A DNA stretch of 64,000 bases from Lachnospiraceae bacterium XBB1006 (GCA_900115795.1 FOXT01000004.1:248001-312000), one strand, 5' to 3'. Positions 36,565 to 46,143 are shown, numbered from the stretch's first letter. Translations and numbers: made by a program. The notes: generated by a model not told the origin, from the sequence alone.

Positions 36565-37100
36565 CTATTTTTCCCCATTTCAAACGCTTTTTGTAATGCC
36601 TCATGTCCTTCAATTGCTCCCGGCTCATCCACTCCACCGGCAAACACGCTGCCTTTTACCCGGGCCTGTTCAAAACAGTCTACCCATCCCTGCACACCAC
36701 CCAGGGCATGCTCCGGCGTCGCATCCGCATCATCCGCTGCAACGCTAAGCAAATAGACGTCTCTGAATCTATAATCCCTTGGATACAGGGAATTGGCTCT
36801 ATCAATCATGGTCTTCATCTGACCGCTCATCTCATAGTAATAAATCGGCGTTACCCAAGCCACCACATCCGCATTATAAATTTTTTCCGTAATAGCGTTA
36901 GCATCATCCTCGATTACACAATGCCCCAATTTCTGACACGCCATACATCCGGTACAAAAGGCAATTTTTTTACCCTTCAAGGACACTACTTCCACCTCAT
37001 GACCTGCTTCTTTTGCACCCTTTACAAAAGCCTCTGCCAACACATCCGAGTTGCTTTTTGCCCGTAAACTTGTTTCTACTACCAATACTTTTTTCGCCAT
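36561..37100 (-). CDS. flavodoxin-fold NAD(P)H-dependent oxidoreductase with Cys motif
   Basis: 179 residues: a flavodoxin-like N-terminus (VLVVETSLRAKSNSDVLAEAF) that binds FMN phosphate, a Cys cluster FCTGCMACQKLGHC like that of iron-sulfur flavoproteins and related reductases, and the PIYYYEMSGQMKTMIDR motif. Probably a soluble FMN reductase of unknown substrate. It is the first gene of an operon with the phosphoesterase and membrane protein. Confidence 0.85.
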   Translation of the reverse strand: MAKKVLVVETSLRAKSNSDVLAEAFVKGAKEAGHEVEVVSLKGKKIAFCTGCMACQKLGHCVIEDDANAITEKIYNADVVAWVTPIYYYEMSGQMKTMIDRANSLYPRDYRFRDVYLLSVAADDADATPEHALGGVQGWVDCFEQARVKGSVFAGGVDEPGAIEGHEALQKAFEMGKNS

Positions 37101-37117
37101 ATTCTTTTACCTCTTTC

Positions 37118-37270
37118 CTACAATTCTGTATATTTTGCTGCGCTACCTTTCGCTTTCTCCACCGGATACTTTGCCTCGTTTTTAGTCATTTTGGCATTGA
37201 TAATTTCGTCCGCATCAAGTTTCTGGTAATTGTTTCGTTCGTCATAGTTGTTGCCTTTCCTTGTTCTATC
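37118..37270 (-). pseudogene. possible 3' remnant of a lost gene
   Basis: A 50-codon frame, closed by TAA at its 5' end and TAG at its 3' end, reads as ordinary charged coding sequence (NNYQKLDADEIINAKMTKNE). It has no start codon with a ribosome site. Just upstream, GGAGG precedes an ATG that stops after five codons. It looks like a decayed gene at the left edge of the defence island. Family not recognised. Confidence 0.35.
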
Positions 37271-37390
37271 TTATTTTGCTCAACACAAACTACTTATACT
37301 ATTTTGCAAACTCCATTAATTCTTTCCTCCTTGTCCATTTAACAACAAGGGGGCATTTTCAAAAATATAACTTACCTAAGCGTCATAATT

Positions 37391-39238
37391 TCAAGTTTCA
37401 AATATAAATTTTACAATACGCTCCGCTGCTTTTTCTGTTGCATCATAAATATCATCTTTTTTCCAAAATGGCTTATTTATCTCTTCATACTTAGAAACCA
37501 ATGTTGAGGCAATCGGATAAGAACTATCCACATATCCTGTCTTGTCTTTAAGCTTTGTAGATACTTTTGTTCTAAACCATTCATTTCCTATAGCTCTATT
37601 AATCTTTTCTTCAAGCAAAATCTTATTCCCAAGCTTATTTACAATCCCCCTAAACTCCTCTTCGTTTTCAATCTCTGCATCAGCACGTATTTCTGAAATA
37701 TTTTTGCCACTATTAGGCATAATATGCTCAATATCGTATTTAGCTCCAATTTCGAATACAATTTCATGTTCTTTCGCAAACAAAAATTCATTTAAATAAA
37801 CGAGCATATTCTTATCATAATCCATTATTTCTGCCTTAATTGTTTCCTTATTCCATTTATCGTGTATATGTTTATCAAAATCTTTCTTGATTTCCGCTGC
37901 AGTAACACTTGAATCTATAAGCTTTACCTCTTCTCCAAACATAAAAGTTTTAAAGTTGCTGCTGGAATAACCAATATCAACCACTTCCATGATGGTAAAT
38001 AGTCTTAAAATGCTCTCAACAACTGTCTTAATTGTCTTTTCCGTAATTTCATCTGCGTTAAAACGGTAAAAGTAACTTGCAAGAAACAGCTTAGCATTCT
38101 CATTAAATTTTAAAAGAACTTGAGCGATTGGATATGAAGATATTTTAAGCCAAATTTTTGTAAGATTTATCATTCCCTCACAAAGCTCAATAGGATGACT
38201 AATCAGCTCTTTATTAATCTCCGTAAAATACCTTCTTAAACCAGGTGTCGTTACATTTATAGATCCAGTATCACTCACAATCTCTTTTCTTTGAGCTCTG
38301 GCATAATACATCTGTTGCATAAGAATGGAATCAATATTTCCAATTCCTCTATCTCTTAATTCATCAACCCTTTCAAGGAATTCCTTCCAAAGTACTTTAA
38401 ACTGATTAACCTTCCCCTGTTTTTCAGCCTCTGCATAAAGTTGCGCAGAAATAATATCTGCATCGTAAAGTGGTAAACCATCCGAATTTAGAGAATTGAA
38501 CATAGTAATTGCCTGTTCTACTTGCCAACTTTTAATCTCGATGACTTCACAACTATCAGTAACAGCTTTAGCCATTTTATTTAGCTCTGATTCCGAAAGT
38601 GAATTTATCATTTCATAGAAGTATTTGAAATTGCGAAAGAAATTGGTATATCTATTATCTTTCTGCTTTCTCGGAATTTTTACAACATTTGATTCCGCTT
38701 CTACGAAATCAACTGCCTGCAATATAGTATTAAGTTCTGTCTTATAATGCTCATTAATAGAATAATTTTCAAGAATAGAGATTCCTTTACAAATATCCAT
38801 ATCCCTTTTTATATCAGGCTTATCTGGAATATCCTCTGTCTCAGCTTTGTAAAGAATTCCCATTATCCTTCGCCTTCGCTCCTTCAGACCTCTGCAAAGA
38901 TTTTCTGAGTCTTCATCATTTTCAGTTTTACCAATAGCAACATTGATTCTAACCAGTAATGCCTTTAATAACAGAAGAAAAGTCGTTGTCCTCTGCTGTC
39001 CATCGATTAATCCAAACTTAGTGTCATTATCTTGGCAATTTATAATAATTGTTCCAAAGAAATAACGATCCTTACTATCACTAGCAATAAAATCCTCAAT
39101 ATCCTGCCAAAGCTTATCGCAATGTTCTGTCCCCCATGAATAAGGGCGCTGATATTCAGGAATTATAAAAACCGTATCGTCTTCCAACTTTAAATAATCG
39201 CCTATTTTTCTTAACTTAGGTTCAATGTTTTTTGACAT
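37391..39238 (-). CDS. DUF262/DUF1524 protein, GmrSD-type modification-dependent nuclease
   Basis: 615 residues. The N-terminal DUF262 domain holds the IPEYQRPYSWG motif and the DGQQR signature (GLIDGQQRTTTFLLLL). The C-terminal DUF1524 domain has the HNH-type motif YDIEHIMPNSG. This is the fused form of the GmrS/GmrD type IV restriction enzymes that attack modified phage DNA. ATG at 39238 follows GGAGGAGAAGGTGGA. It is AT-richer than the genes to its left and lies at the left end of the defence island, just downstream of hsdR. Confidence 0.85.
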   Translation of the reverse strand: MSKNIEPKLRKIGDYLKLEDDTVFIIPEYQRPYSWGTEHCDKLWQDIEDFIASDSKDRYFFGTIIINCQDNDTKFGLIDGQQRTTTFLLLLKALLVRINVAIGKTENDEDSENLCRGLKERRRRIMGILYKAETEDIPDKPDIKRDMDICKGISILENYSINEHYKTELNTILQAVDFVEAESNVVKIPRKQKDNRYTNFFRNFKYFYEMINSLSESELNKMAKAVTDSCEVIEIKSWQVEQAITMFNSLNSDGLPLYDADIISAQLYAEAEKQGKVNQFKVLWKEFLERVDELRDRGIGNIDSILMQQMYYARAQRKEIVSDTGSINVTTPGLRRYFTEINKELISHPIELCEGMINLTKIWLKISSYPIAQVLLKFNENAKLFLASYFYRFNADEITEKTIKTVVESILRLFTIMEVVDIGYSSSNFKTFMFGEEVKLIDSSVTAAEIKKDFDKHIHDKWNKETIKAEIMDYDKNMLVYLNEFLFAKEHEIVFEIGAKYDIEHIMPNSGKNISEIRADAEIENEEEFRGIVNKLGNKILLEEKINRAIGNEWFRTKVSTKLKDKTGYVDSSYPIASTLVSKYEEINKPFWKKDDIYDATEKAAERIVKFIFET

Positions 39239-39380
39239 TCCACCTTCTCCTCCTCTACTACAATTGTCCCAACACTTCATGAAATTCCCTAGATACATGA
39301 TATCTTTTTCTTTAAATTTTTAGTATTCAATCTCTAAATGAATCCTCTCTTTGATATAGCCAACCAGCCTTCACCCTTTT

Positions 39381-42300
39381 CTACGCCATCATCTCCGAAT
39401 TTTCTTTAATCATAGCTATTGTGTCCATCAGTCCTTTTGCAACGGTCATATCATTCTTAAACAGTGCAGTAATACTTCCTACAGACTTAAAGGGTTCCTC
39501 CTGCAACGCAGAATTATCCTCAATATTTCCATTCGCAACAATATAATCAATAATCAAGTTTACAAAACGGATCTGATTTACATTCAAATGCTCATCGGAC
39601 AGGAATTTGCTAAAAGCTTCATTTACAGCCGTCCTGTCTACGCCAACAATTTTGCGAACCAAACGACCGATTGGTGTATCGCCATATTCCTTCTGATAAT
39701 CTTCTTTTGTTCCAAGCTCACTCCACAGAATACGCTCTAACTCGTTCATATCCTGCTCGGTAAGTTTTTTGTTGTTTCGTAATTTATAAACGGATAGATT
39801 ATCTTCGTGCTCCTTTAAGTAAAATTCGACCTTTTTACCATATTGCTCAAAATCGGATCCGGACGCAAGTGGCTCTCCTTCAACAGGTTCAGTAATTTCA
39901 TCTTCAAAATTTACATAGTATACTTTTTGTTTTATTCTCTCAACATACTGCACAAGCTCTCGCATTGTCTCTCTAACCTGTTCCAGTCCAACTACCGTTG
40001 CATCATCCCAAAACTCCGGTGTCATTACCTTTTCTAAGATTTCCTTTTTGGCCTTAACCTGCGGAATATTGCCTTTTTTTAGATGTAAATACGTTGCCGT
40101 ATCGATTACGGTCTGCACTGGTTTACGCACATTCTTACTCTGCAACAATCCCAAATCAATACTATAAACCAAATAATCAAATCGCTTCGCTAATTCATCC
40201 TCCTCTTTTGGCTTTACAAGTGGTGCAATGTGCTGTTTAATATCCGTTATTTCAGCAGTCTCTAGATTCTCCCACGTTATTTTTTCGCGATACGCTTCAA
40301 CATATCGTTGATTTCGTTTCACGCGAAAACTCGCATCATTCATCTCAATAACCAGCTGACGTAACTCCTCAACCGTATTTTCTCGATACACCACATAATC
40401 CGGCACATCAACATAGTTTGATGCCTGTAGTTCGCGGCAAATCTGCGCTCTTGTGTTATAAATTTTCTCGGTCAAGCTTTCCTGAATTCCTGTTTCCGAG
40501 CCATTTTTATTCACCCTAAAAAACTCGAAGTTATTACAAAAATCAAATATCAAAAAGCGTTCTTTATCCATCCCCTCTCCCAGAAGATTTGGACATAATC
40601 TCGTACCACGTCCTATCATCTGCCAGAATTTTGCATAACTACGCACTTTTTTAAAGAAAACCAAATTTAATATTTCGGGAATATCAATACCGGTATCAAG
40701 CATATCGACAGACACTGCAATTTGTGGCATTTTTTCTTTTGTACTAAAATCATCAATCAACGTATCCACATATTTGATGCTATAATCAATCTGCTTGATA
40801 AAGTCCCCTTTGTATTCAGGGAAAATAGCATGAAACCTGTCAACGATAGCCTGCGCATGCCGACTATTTTTCGCAAAAATAATCGTTTTGCCAAGCTTAT
40901 CTCCGCCTTCCACTTTAAGTCCTTTTTCCATTAATTCTTGCAGTGTTTTATCAATTGTCTCAGCATTAAATAACCAAGTATTAACAGCCGAACTTGAGAT
41001 GTCTTCGTCAACCATTTCATCATCTTTAAATGTTTCCTCAAACTGCTCTTTGTCCTCTTCACTCAGCTCATTGTAGTGAATACCCTCGTCCATGATTTTG
41101 GATTTGTACTCTAGTGTTGAGTAGTTCACCAAATAATGTTCCTCAACTGCCTTTTCTAACTCATAGGCAAATGTTGGCACTCTTCGCTCCAAATCAAAAA
41201 TACCGTAAGTATTCTTGTCGATTTCGTCTTTCGGTGTTGCCGTCATCCCGAGCAACAGCGCATCAAAATATTCAAACAGTTCTTGGTATTTTTTATAAAT
41301 TGAGCGGTGTGCCTCATCGCAAATAATCAAGTCAAAATGTCCCGGTCCAAAAAGTCTTTCTCCGAACTTATTTTTCTTCTCATCAATCGCATTCATCATG
41401 GTTGGATACGTTGAAAATATCATTCGACTATTCTCTGGATCATCCTTGTTATCCAACAAATTGCAACATGATAAGTCAGGTAAAAGATTCGTGTAATTGT
41501 TCTTCGCCTGTTTTACAAGTGCCGTTCTATCTGCTAAAAATAAAATATTTTTCACATAGTTATGTCGTCGCAGCACGTCTACAATACTAATACTAACGCG
41601 TGTTTTACCCGAACCGGTAGCTTGTACAATCAACATTTTTCGGTGCTTTTTCATAATCGCATCGCACACAGCCGTAACCGCCTCTTTCTGATAAGGGCGG
41701 TTGGTAATCGCATCTTTTATTTCAATGTTATCTAGTGGAACTCTTTGCTTGCGTCTGTCGACTTCCAATTGCAACTCGTCTTGCGTAAAAAAGCCAAAAA
41801 CTTCACGTTTTGGATATCCCACAACATCATTTTCATAGTAAAATTCGAACCCATTCGTTGTATAAATTAAAGGTCTTTGATTATACTTATTCTGCAAACA
41901 ATCAGCATAAAGCTTTGCCTGTTGGCTACCAACTATTGGGTCCACAGATGCACGTTTTGCTTCCACCACCGCCAGTGGTAAGCTATCTTTTCCCCATAAA
42001 ACATAGTCCACAAAACCCGTTCCAGAAGGATTCGGCATTCCGGTCACCGGTTCTTCAACTGTACAGTTAGAATCAATGCTCCAACCCGCTTCTTTCAACG
42101 CAACATCTATATATTTCTTTCTGGTCTCTGCCTCGCTAATTTCATCTACGTGATATTCACGTTTCTCAACATTCGCTTTACGTTCTTCGGCCATCTTTTT
42201 ACGAAGTTCTTCATTCTCCCTCAGAACGTCTTCCAACTTTTTATCTTTTCCACTTAATTTTTCGTATAGCTCTCGAAGCTCGTTCGCCTTTACACGCGTC

Positions 42301-42734
42301 TCATCTCCGGATGGTAATAAGCTTTCATCGAATTCCTTTTCTTTATATTCTCTTGAGTAGGAATAATCAATCCAATCACAGAATTCATAAAGGTCTCTTA
42401 AAGCAATGATTGCATCATCGCGTTTGATATTACTATTTGTATGAACTGCAACATTTCCCAAATGAATAGTAAATTTGAGCATAGGAAAAATTCTTGGTTC
42501 AATAATACTGCGAAATGTACGTTCATGAATCAAGCTTGAAACATTATCCTGATACGGTAATCGTAAGTCTGCATCATATGAATACACAAAACGCACCGCC
42601 AATTCCAGTGCTCTTCTTGCAAGAATTGCACATGTTGCCGGTGATATAGATAAACTTTTCTCCGCTTCGATTGCTTGTTTTGCGAAAGATTTATACTCCT
42701 GTTTTTCCACTAAGTAGTCAAAATTTGTTTCCAT
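39381..42734 (-). CDS. hsdR: type I restriction enzyme, R (translocase/nuclease) subunit
   Basis: 1117 residues. N-terminal DUF4145-like helical domain, coiled coil (about residues 160-195), nuclease domain with GTGFVDYVLWGKDSLPLAVVEAKR (PD...ExK type), then SF2 motor: Walker A QATGSGKTRVS, DEAH box IICDEAHRS, motif III MTATPKD, motif VI QMIGRGTRLCP. It cuts unmodified DNA after translocating with HsdM/HsdS. The start at 42734 is chosen because the preceding GGGGGG is nine bases away; the ATG three codons earlier is adjacent to it. It lies 60 bases after hsdS1. Confidence 0.95.
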   Translation of the reverse strand: METNFDYLVEKQEYKSFAKQAIEAEKSLSISPATCAILARRALELAVRFVYSYDADLRLPYQDNVSSLIHERTFRSIIEPRIFPMLKFTIHLGNVAVHTNSNIKRDDAIIALRDLYEFCDWIDYSYSREYKEKEFDESLLPSGDETRVKANELRELYEKLSGKDKKLEDVLRENEELRKKMAEERKANVEKREYHVDEISEAETRKKYIDVALKEAGWSIDSNCTVEEPVTGMPNPSGTGFVDYVLWGKDSLPLAVVEAKRASVDPIVGSQQAKLYADCLQNKYNQRPLIYTTNGFEFYYENDVVGYPKREVFGFFTQDELQLEVDRRKQRVPLDNIEIKDAITNRPYQKEAVTAVCDAIMKKHRKMLIVQATGSGKTRVSISIVDVLRRHNYVKNILFLADRTALVKQAKNNYTNLLPDLSCCNLLDNKDDPENSRMIFSTYPTMMNAIDEKKNKFGERLFGPGHFDLIICDEAHRSIYKKYQELFEYFDALLLGMTATPKDEIDKNTYGIFDLERRVPTFAYELEKAVEEHYLVNYSTLEYKSKIMDEGIHYNELSEEDKEQFEETFKDDEMVDEDISSSAVNTWLFNAETIDKTLQELMEKGLKVEGGDKLGKTIIFAKNSRHAQAIVDRFHAIFPEYKGDFIKQIDYSIKYVDTLIDDFSTKEKMPQIAVSVDMLDTGIDIPEILNLVFFKKVRSYAKFWQMIGRGTRLCPNLLGEGMDKERFLIFDFCNNFEFFRVNKNGSETGIQESLTEKIYNTRAQICRELQASNYVDVPDYVVYRENTVEELRQLVIEMNDASFRVKRNQRYVEAYREKITWENLETAEITDIKQHIAPLVKPKEEDELAKRFDYLVYSIDLGLLQSKNVRKPVQTVIDTATYLHLKKGNIPQVKAKKEILEKVMTPEFWDDATVVGLEQVRETMRELVQYVERIKQKVYYVNFEDEITEPVEGEPLASGSDFEQYGKKVEFYLKEHEDNLSVYKLRNNKKLTEQDMNELERILWSELGTKEDYQKEYGDTPIGRLVRKIVGVDRTAVNEAFSKFLSDEHLNVNQIRFVNLIIDYIVANGNIEDNSALQEEPFKSVGSITALFKNDMTVAKGLMDTIAMIKENSEMMA

Positions 42735-42794
42735 CGTTGTCATCCCCCCATAGTAATTTGAAGACCTTTTTATGTTTATTCCATTATATCATTA

Positions 42795-43946
42795 TCATCT
42801 TAATAAAGCATGATTTGTTAGCTTGTTTTTTGCAACTTTTGATTTGTCGACTTGTTGGACAAATTCTGCAAATTGATTTTGTATCTCCATAGGTGGTATA
42901 GGCACAACTAAATTAAGAATATCTTTATTAGAAATATTGGCCTGTCGTACCCCCCTACTTATACCAGTTAATCTTTTCTTAATCTGTTCAAATTTTAATA
43001 GCTCTGATAAATAGAATTTATCAATACCATCTTTAATCTCAAGCTTAGCATTACGTTGATTAAGGTAATATTTTTCGTATTCGTTACCTAGGATACATAC
43101 ATTACCGTAATCGTCCTTGCCAACAGTACCTGTTAAAGACATAACTAAATCACCAGGATACATGACATATCTTTCCAAAGCATCATCTTCTTTCCAAAAT
43201 ACCAAGTTAACCGGTCTGAAATAACCTGCATTTATATTCCCTATGCGGAGAACTGGAACACCATATTCTTCATCAAACTGGTCACTTTTAAAAGCATATC
43301 CTCCGACGACATCAAGCTTTTCTGATAATGGACATTCATCCCATCCTTTAGAATTAATATTAGGATCTCCAAAGAGCTCGACAAATCGGGCTTTGATAAG
43401 CTCATCAAGTCTTTCTAATTCTTCTTCCCTTTTTGCAATTATTGAACTGAGACTATCGAGGATAGCTACAACGCAATCTTGCTTATCCAAAGACGGCAAA
43501 TCAAATGTCATCTTTTTAAGTTGATTCATCTTTATGCTTTTAAAGGTACTACCAGAGCTATTCTTGCTCAGGTATTCAATAGTATCTCTGTTCTTAAAAA
43601 CATAATAAAAATATTTCTGCCTTACCAAGCTAGTGTCTACTGTAAATGCAAATACTGACTCATTTATATCCCATCCTTTTGGCTCGTCTTCAATGATGTA
43701 CATATCACCAAGTCTGCCTATAGAGCAAAAAAGGATATCTCCTTTTTTGATTTGAGATCTTCTATGTATTAGTTCTATTGCTCTGTCATCAATAACGTCA
43801 GTATTATCGTCAATAATAATTTCGTTATTATGAATATTCTTTATGGTTATGTACTTATTGTCTCCATTACCAAGCTTAAAGTTTGTTCTTGGATTCAAGC
43901 CTGTTCTGGCAAATAGTACAACCTCATCAAAAGTTCTTCTGACCAT
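42795..43946 (-). CDS. hsdS: type I restriction specificity subunit (copy 1)
   Basis: 383 residues: two target-recognition domains, each followed by a conserved helix (KQDCVVAILDSLSSIIAKREEELERLDEL after the first; MEIQNQFAEFVQQVDKSKVAKNK after the second). The central LIKARFVELFGDP and the C-terminal FVQQVDKSKVA are shared at DNA level with the second hsdS at 46898-48064, while the recognition domains differ. The last dozen residues depart from copy 2, so the C-terminus is shortened. AGGG lies seven bases before the ATG within a leader repeat. Confidence 0.92.
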   Translation of the reverse strand: MVRRTFDEVVLFARTGLNPRTNFKLGNGDNKYITIKNIHNNEIIIDDNTDVIDDRAIELIHRRSQIKKGDILFCSIGRLGDMYIIEDEPKGWDINESVFAFTVDTSLVRQKYFYYVFKNRDTIEYLSKNSSGSTFKSIKMNQLKKMTFDLPSLDKQDCVVAILDSLSSIIAKREEELERLDELIKARFVELFGDPNINSKGWDECPLSEKLDVVGGYAFKSDQFDEEYGVPVLRIGNINAGYFRPVNLVFWKEDDALERYVMYPGDLVMSLTGTVGKDDYGNVCILGNEYEKYYLNQRNAKLEIKDGIDKFYLSELLKFEQIKKRLTGISRGVRQANISNKDILNLVVPIPPMEIQNQFAEFVQQVDKSKVAKNKLTNHALLR

Positions 43947-43951
43947 ATATC

Positions 43952-43968
43952 ATCCCTACAAATCTCAA
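43952..43968. repeat. hsdS leader repeat, copy A
   Basis: ATCCCTACAAATCTCAA (plus strand), containing the AGGGAT ribosome site of hsdS copy 1 on the minus strand. Exact copies stand at 44742-44758 and 48070-48086. Confidence 0.85.
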
Positions 43969-43971
43969 CAT

Positions 43972-44076
43972 CTAGAGTACATTGGCTAGCAAAGCACTGC
44001 TTGCCATATTTTCACTTATAGTTATTCCAATATTCGTAAAAATATCTCCTACAATGTTTGACTTGTTATTTCTCAT
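43972..44076 (-). CDS. 34-residue small protein within a possible invertible segment
   Basis: ATG at 44076 has AAAGGAG eight bases upstream. The peptide begins MRNNKSNIVGDIFTNIGITI and ends SSALLANVL. Its last nine codons overlap the left arm of a 24-bp inverted repeat. No family recognised. It lies between hsdS copy 1 and the 151-residue gene. Confidence 0.45.
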   Translation of the reverse strand: MRNNKSNIVGDIFTNIGITISENMASSALLANVL

Positions 44077-44200
44077 GATTTTTTCTCCTTTCTTATAACA
44101 AAACTGTAAAGTTATAAATAAAATAAAAAAGAAAAGTGATAATATAGCAAGCCAATTGCTTTTAATTGCTAACCCTTGCTTTGCAAGCCAATGTACTCTA
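43973..44200. repeat. 24-bp inverted repeat flanking about 180 bp
   Basis: TAGAGTACATTGGCTAGCAAAGCA (43973-43996, first 20 bases are the core) has its reverse complement at 44177-44200 with one mismatch in 24. The enclosed DNA holds the start and upstream region of the 34-residue ORF. A tyrosine recombinase gene lies 1 kb away. The arrangement fits an invertible switch, but no second orientation can be seen in one sequence. Confidence 0.6.
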
Positions 44201-44246
44201 TAAAGTATTTTAAGATTTATCCTTTCTTCAAATCAACAAATCTCAA

Positions 44247-44702
44247 TTAGTATTTTTCTCTAACTGAATTAATTAATGCTTTATTTTTTTGCTTGAAAAT
44301 ATCTAACTTTTTACCCAATTCGATTGGATCAGTTTGTAAAACAAAATCTTCCCAAGCTTCATCTAATTCTTTATATTCTTTTTCAAATTTCTTTAGATCA
44401 TATTCATATGTATCATATATAGTAATAATCTCAACCCATTGTGCCAACACATTGTCTTTTAAAAGCTGAATTATTTTGCTACTGTCGTTTATCTTATTAA
44501 TTTGAATCGTAGCATTTACCTGAATCATTGCTTTATTAAGCTTTACTAACTCTTCAAAAAAATTCTTTACAGTTGAGGAATGTAACTCGTCCTTTCTCTC
44601 AGCGCTTTTAAATTTTATATCAAGCCATTTTCCCAAAATAGCTAATGCCACTCCATTTCCAATGATTTCCACAACTACTTGAATCCAGTCTTTTGTCTCC
44701 AT
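44247..44702 (-). CDS. membrane-anchored coiled-coil protein of unknown function
   Basis: 151 residues. One N-terminal membrane segment (WIQVVVEIIGNGVALAILGKWL), then a charged helical remainder with likely coiled coil (FEELVKLNKAMIQVNATIQ, YDLKKFEKEYKELDEAW). ATG follows GAGGTGAAGCA. It lies beneath an orphan copy of the hsdS leader. No family recognised. Single-span helical proteins of this kind occur in defence islands, but no function can be claimed. Confidence 0.65.
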   Translation of the reverse strand: METKDWIQVVVEIIGNGVALAILGKWLDIKFKSAERKDELHSSTVKNFFEELVKLNKAMIQVNATIQINKINDSSKIIQLLKDNVLAQWVEIITIYDTYEYDLKKFEKEYKELDEAWEDFVLQTDPIELGKKLDIFKQKNKALINSVREKY

Positions 44703-44741
44703 TGCTTCACCTCATAAAATATTTTCAGTCTGTTCTATATT

Positions 44742-44765
44742 ATCCCTACAAATCTCAATTTATTT
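44742..44765. repeat. hsdS leader repeat, orphan copy B
   Basis: Same 17-base core as copies A and C, and 24 bases identical to copy C (ATCCCTACAAATCTCAATTT and four more). No hsdS follows it; the ATG position is lost. The DNA beyond it (to about 44840) is also alignable by eye to that beyond copy C. Confidence 0.75.
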
Positions 44766-44780
44766 ATCTCGTTAGCCCAT

Positions 44781-44803
44781 CTTCTTGTCCTTCGGACAAG
44801 AAG
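44781..44803. terminator. perfect 10-bp hairpin beside the orphan leader
   Basis: CTTCTTGTCC-TTC-GGACAAGAAG. It may end transcription of the 101-residue gene (stop at 44836), but no T run follows on the minus strand. A weaker hairpin (GACCC..GGGTC, about 48118-48129) is at the matching place next to hsdS copy 2. Confidence 0.5.
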
Positions 44804-44835
44804 CATCCTTCGCCTCCGGCTCAGTCAATCTCAAT

Positions 44836-45141
44836 TTACCATCTATTAGATGAATATTGGTCCTTTGTAAAAACTAACGAACCATTTGTTCTGATGAAAT
44901 TCAATACTTCATTTTCCAGCAAGTTATAATTTCTATTCTTTATATCCTCAAGCGTTTCCAACTCATATTTTTCCAAGTAACTATTGTATAAAGGATTGCA
45001 ACAATTTTTCAGCACTAGTTTTTTGAATTCAATGTCATAGGATATTTCAACAATGAATCTTTTTTCATTTTCAAAAATATAAGCAATCCCAGAAAAATAT
45101 CCATCCAAAACCTCTACATCATATAATTCGCAACGTTCCAT
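44836..45141 (-). CDS. hypothetical protein in the type I RM locus
   Basis: 101 residues, acidic, beginning MERCELYDVEVLDGYFSGIA, with beta-strand-like N-terminal half and helical C-terminal half. ATG at 45141 is favoured over a GTG four codons earlier. No motif or family is recognised. It follows the recombinase gene by about 30 bases and may be co-transcribed. Confidence 0.55.
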   Translation of the reverse strand: MERCELYDVEVLDGYFSGIAYIFENEKRFIVEISYDIEFKKLVLKNCCNPLYNSYLEKYELETLEDIKNRNYNLLENEVLNFIRTNGSLVFTKDQYSSNRW

Positions 45142-45174
45142 ATTTCTCACCACACCTTATTATCTTTACTAAAT

Positions 45175-46143
45175 TTATGATATATATTTTCGATGTGAAG
45201 ACCTCACATTACTCTGGTTTACCATCGCATACTGCATTGTTGTATCTATCTGCGAATGTCCCAATATTTTCTGTACTTGCTCTATCGGCATTCCCTTATC
45301 AATGGCCCGTGTCGCCATTGTTCGTCGAAATTTATGCGGATGTATCTTTTTAAGATTAATCCTTCGCCCTAACTCACGGATGCGAATTTCCACTCCGCTA
45401 ATCTTCAAACGATTACTTGGGGCATCCAACGTCACAAATAATGCCGGATTATGATCATCCCTGCTTTCCAAATATACTTGAAGGTGCAATTTTGCTTTTG
45501 CATCAAAATAGACTCTGCGTTCTTTTCCACCTTTACCGAAAACCACACATTCACGTGCTTCAAAATCCACATCTGAAATATTCAGATTGACCAGTTCTCC
45601 CACACGGATTCCAGTTGAATATAGTAAATCAATCATTGCCAAATCTCGTTTACAAGTACAATGATCCCGTAACCTTTCGATATCCTCGTCGGAAATAACT
45701 TCCTTAATCTGCTGATTTGTCTTAATTTTATGTATCCGACGCATTGGACTTTTAAGAATATAGTTTTCTTCTTCAAGCCACGAAAAAAAACTTGAGATGT
45801 TACGTCGTATATTATCCACCGTAACCTTGCTACAGTCGTTACGTTTCTGGTATTCTGCCAAATATACCCTCATATCATCCGTCGTTATCTTTCGAATCGG
45901 TGAATCAACGGTCTGTAACATTGTTTCAACGGTTGCTCTATAATAGACTAGCGTTCTGTGCGAGCAGCCTTCAATTCGCTTTGCAGCGAGAAACATTCGC
46001 AAATACTCTTCATTTGAAACCTGCTTTTTCTTCATATCGCTCTCATTCAAATTTCTAAGTATTACTTCCTGAAGTTTTTTCATCTGCGAAACCGACAAAT
46101 ACTCGGCCATCTCATTTAAAATTGACACTATCTTTTCTTCCAT
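45175..46143 (-). CDS. tyrosine recombinase (XerC/D-like, hsdS-associated)
   Basis: 322 residues. N-terminal SAM-like core-binding domain (YLRMFLAAKRIEGCSHRTLVYYRATVETML in part), then the catalytic domain with Arg in YSTGIRVGELVNL, the beta-hairpin Lys in GKGGKERRV, His-x-x-Arg in HPHKFRRTMATRA, His in LGHSQIDTT and the Tyr in MQYAMVN. Enzymes of this type beside hsdS genes in Firmicutes shuffle specificity domains. ATG at 46143 follows AAAGGATATATCAGC. It sits between the two hsdS genes. Confidence 0.92.
   Translation of the reverse strand: MEEKIVSILNEMAEYLSVSQMKKLQEVILRNLNESDMKKKQVSNEEYLRMFLAAKRIEGCSHRTLVYYRATVETMLQTVDSPIRKITTDDMRVYLAEYQKRNDCSKVTVDNIRRNISSFFSWLEEENYILKSPMRRIHKIKTNQQIKEVISDEDIERLRDHCTCKRDLAMIDLLYSTGIRVGELVNLNISDVDFEARECVVFGKGGKERRVYFDAKAKLHLQVYLESRDDHNPALFVTLDAPSNRLKISGVEIRIRELGRRINLKKIHPHKFRRTMATRAIDKGMPIEQVQKILGHSQIDTTMQYAMVNQSNVRSSHRKYIS

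Noticed and set aside
41114..42070. Plus-strand ORFs inside hsdR
   Set aside because: Antisense shadows of a clearly conserved gene with no ribosome sites or family features.
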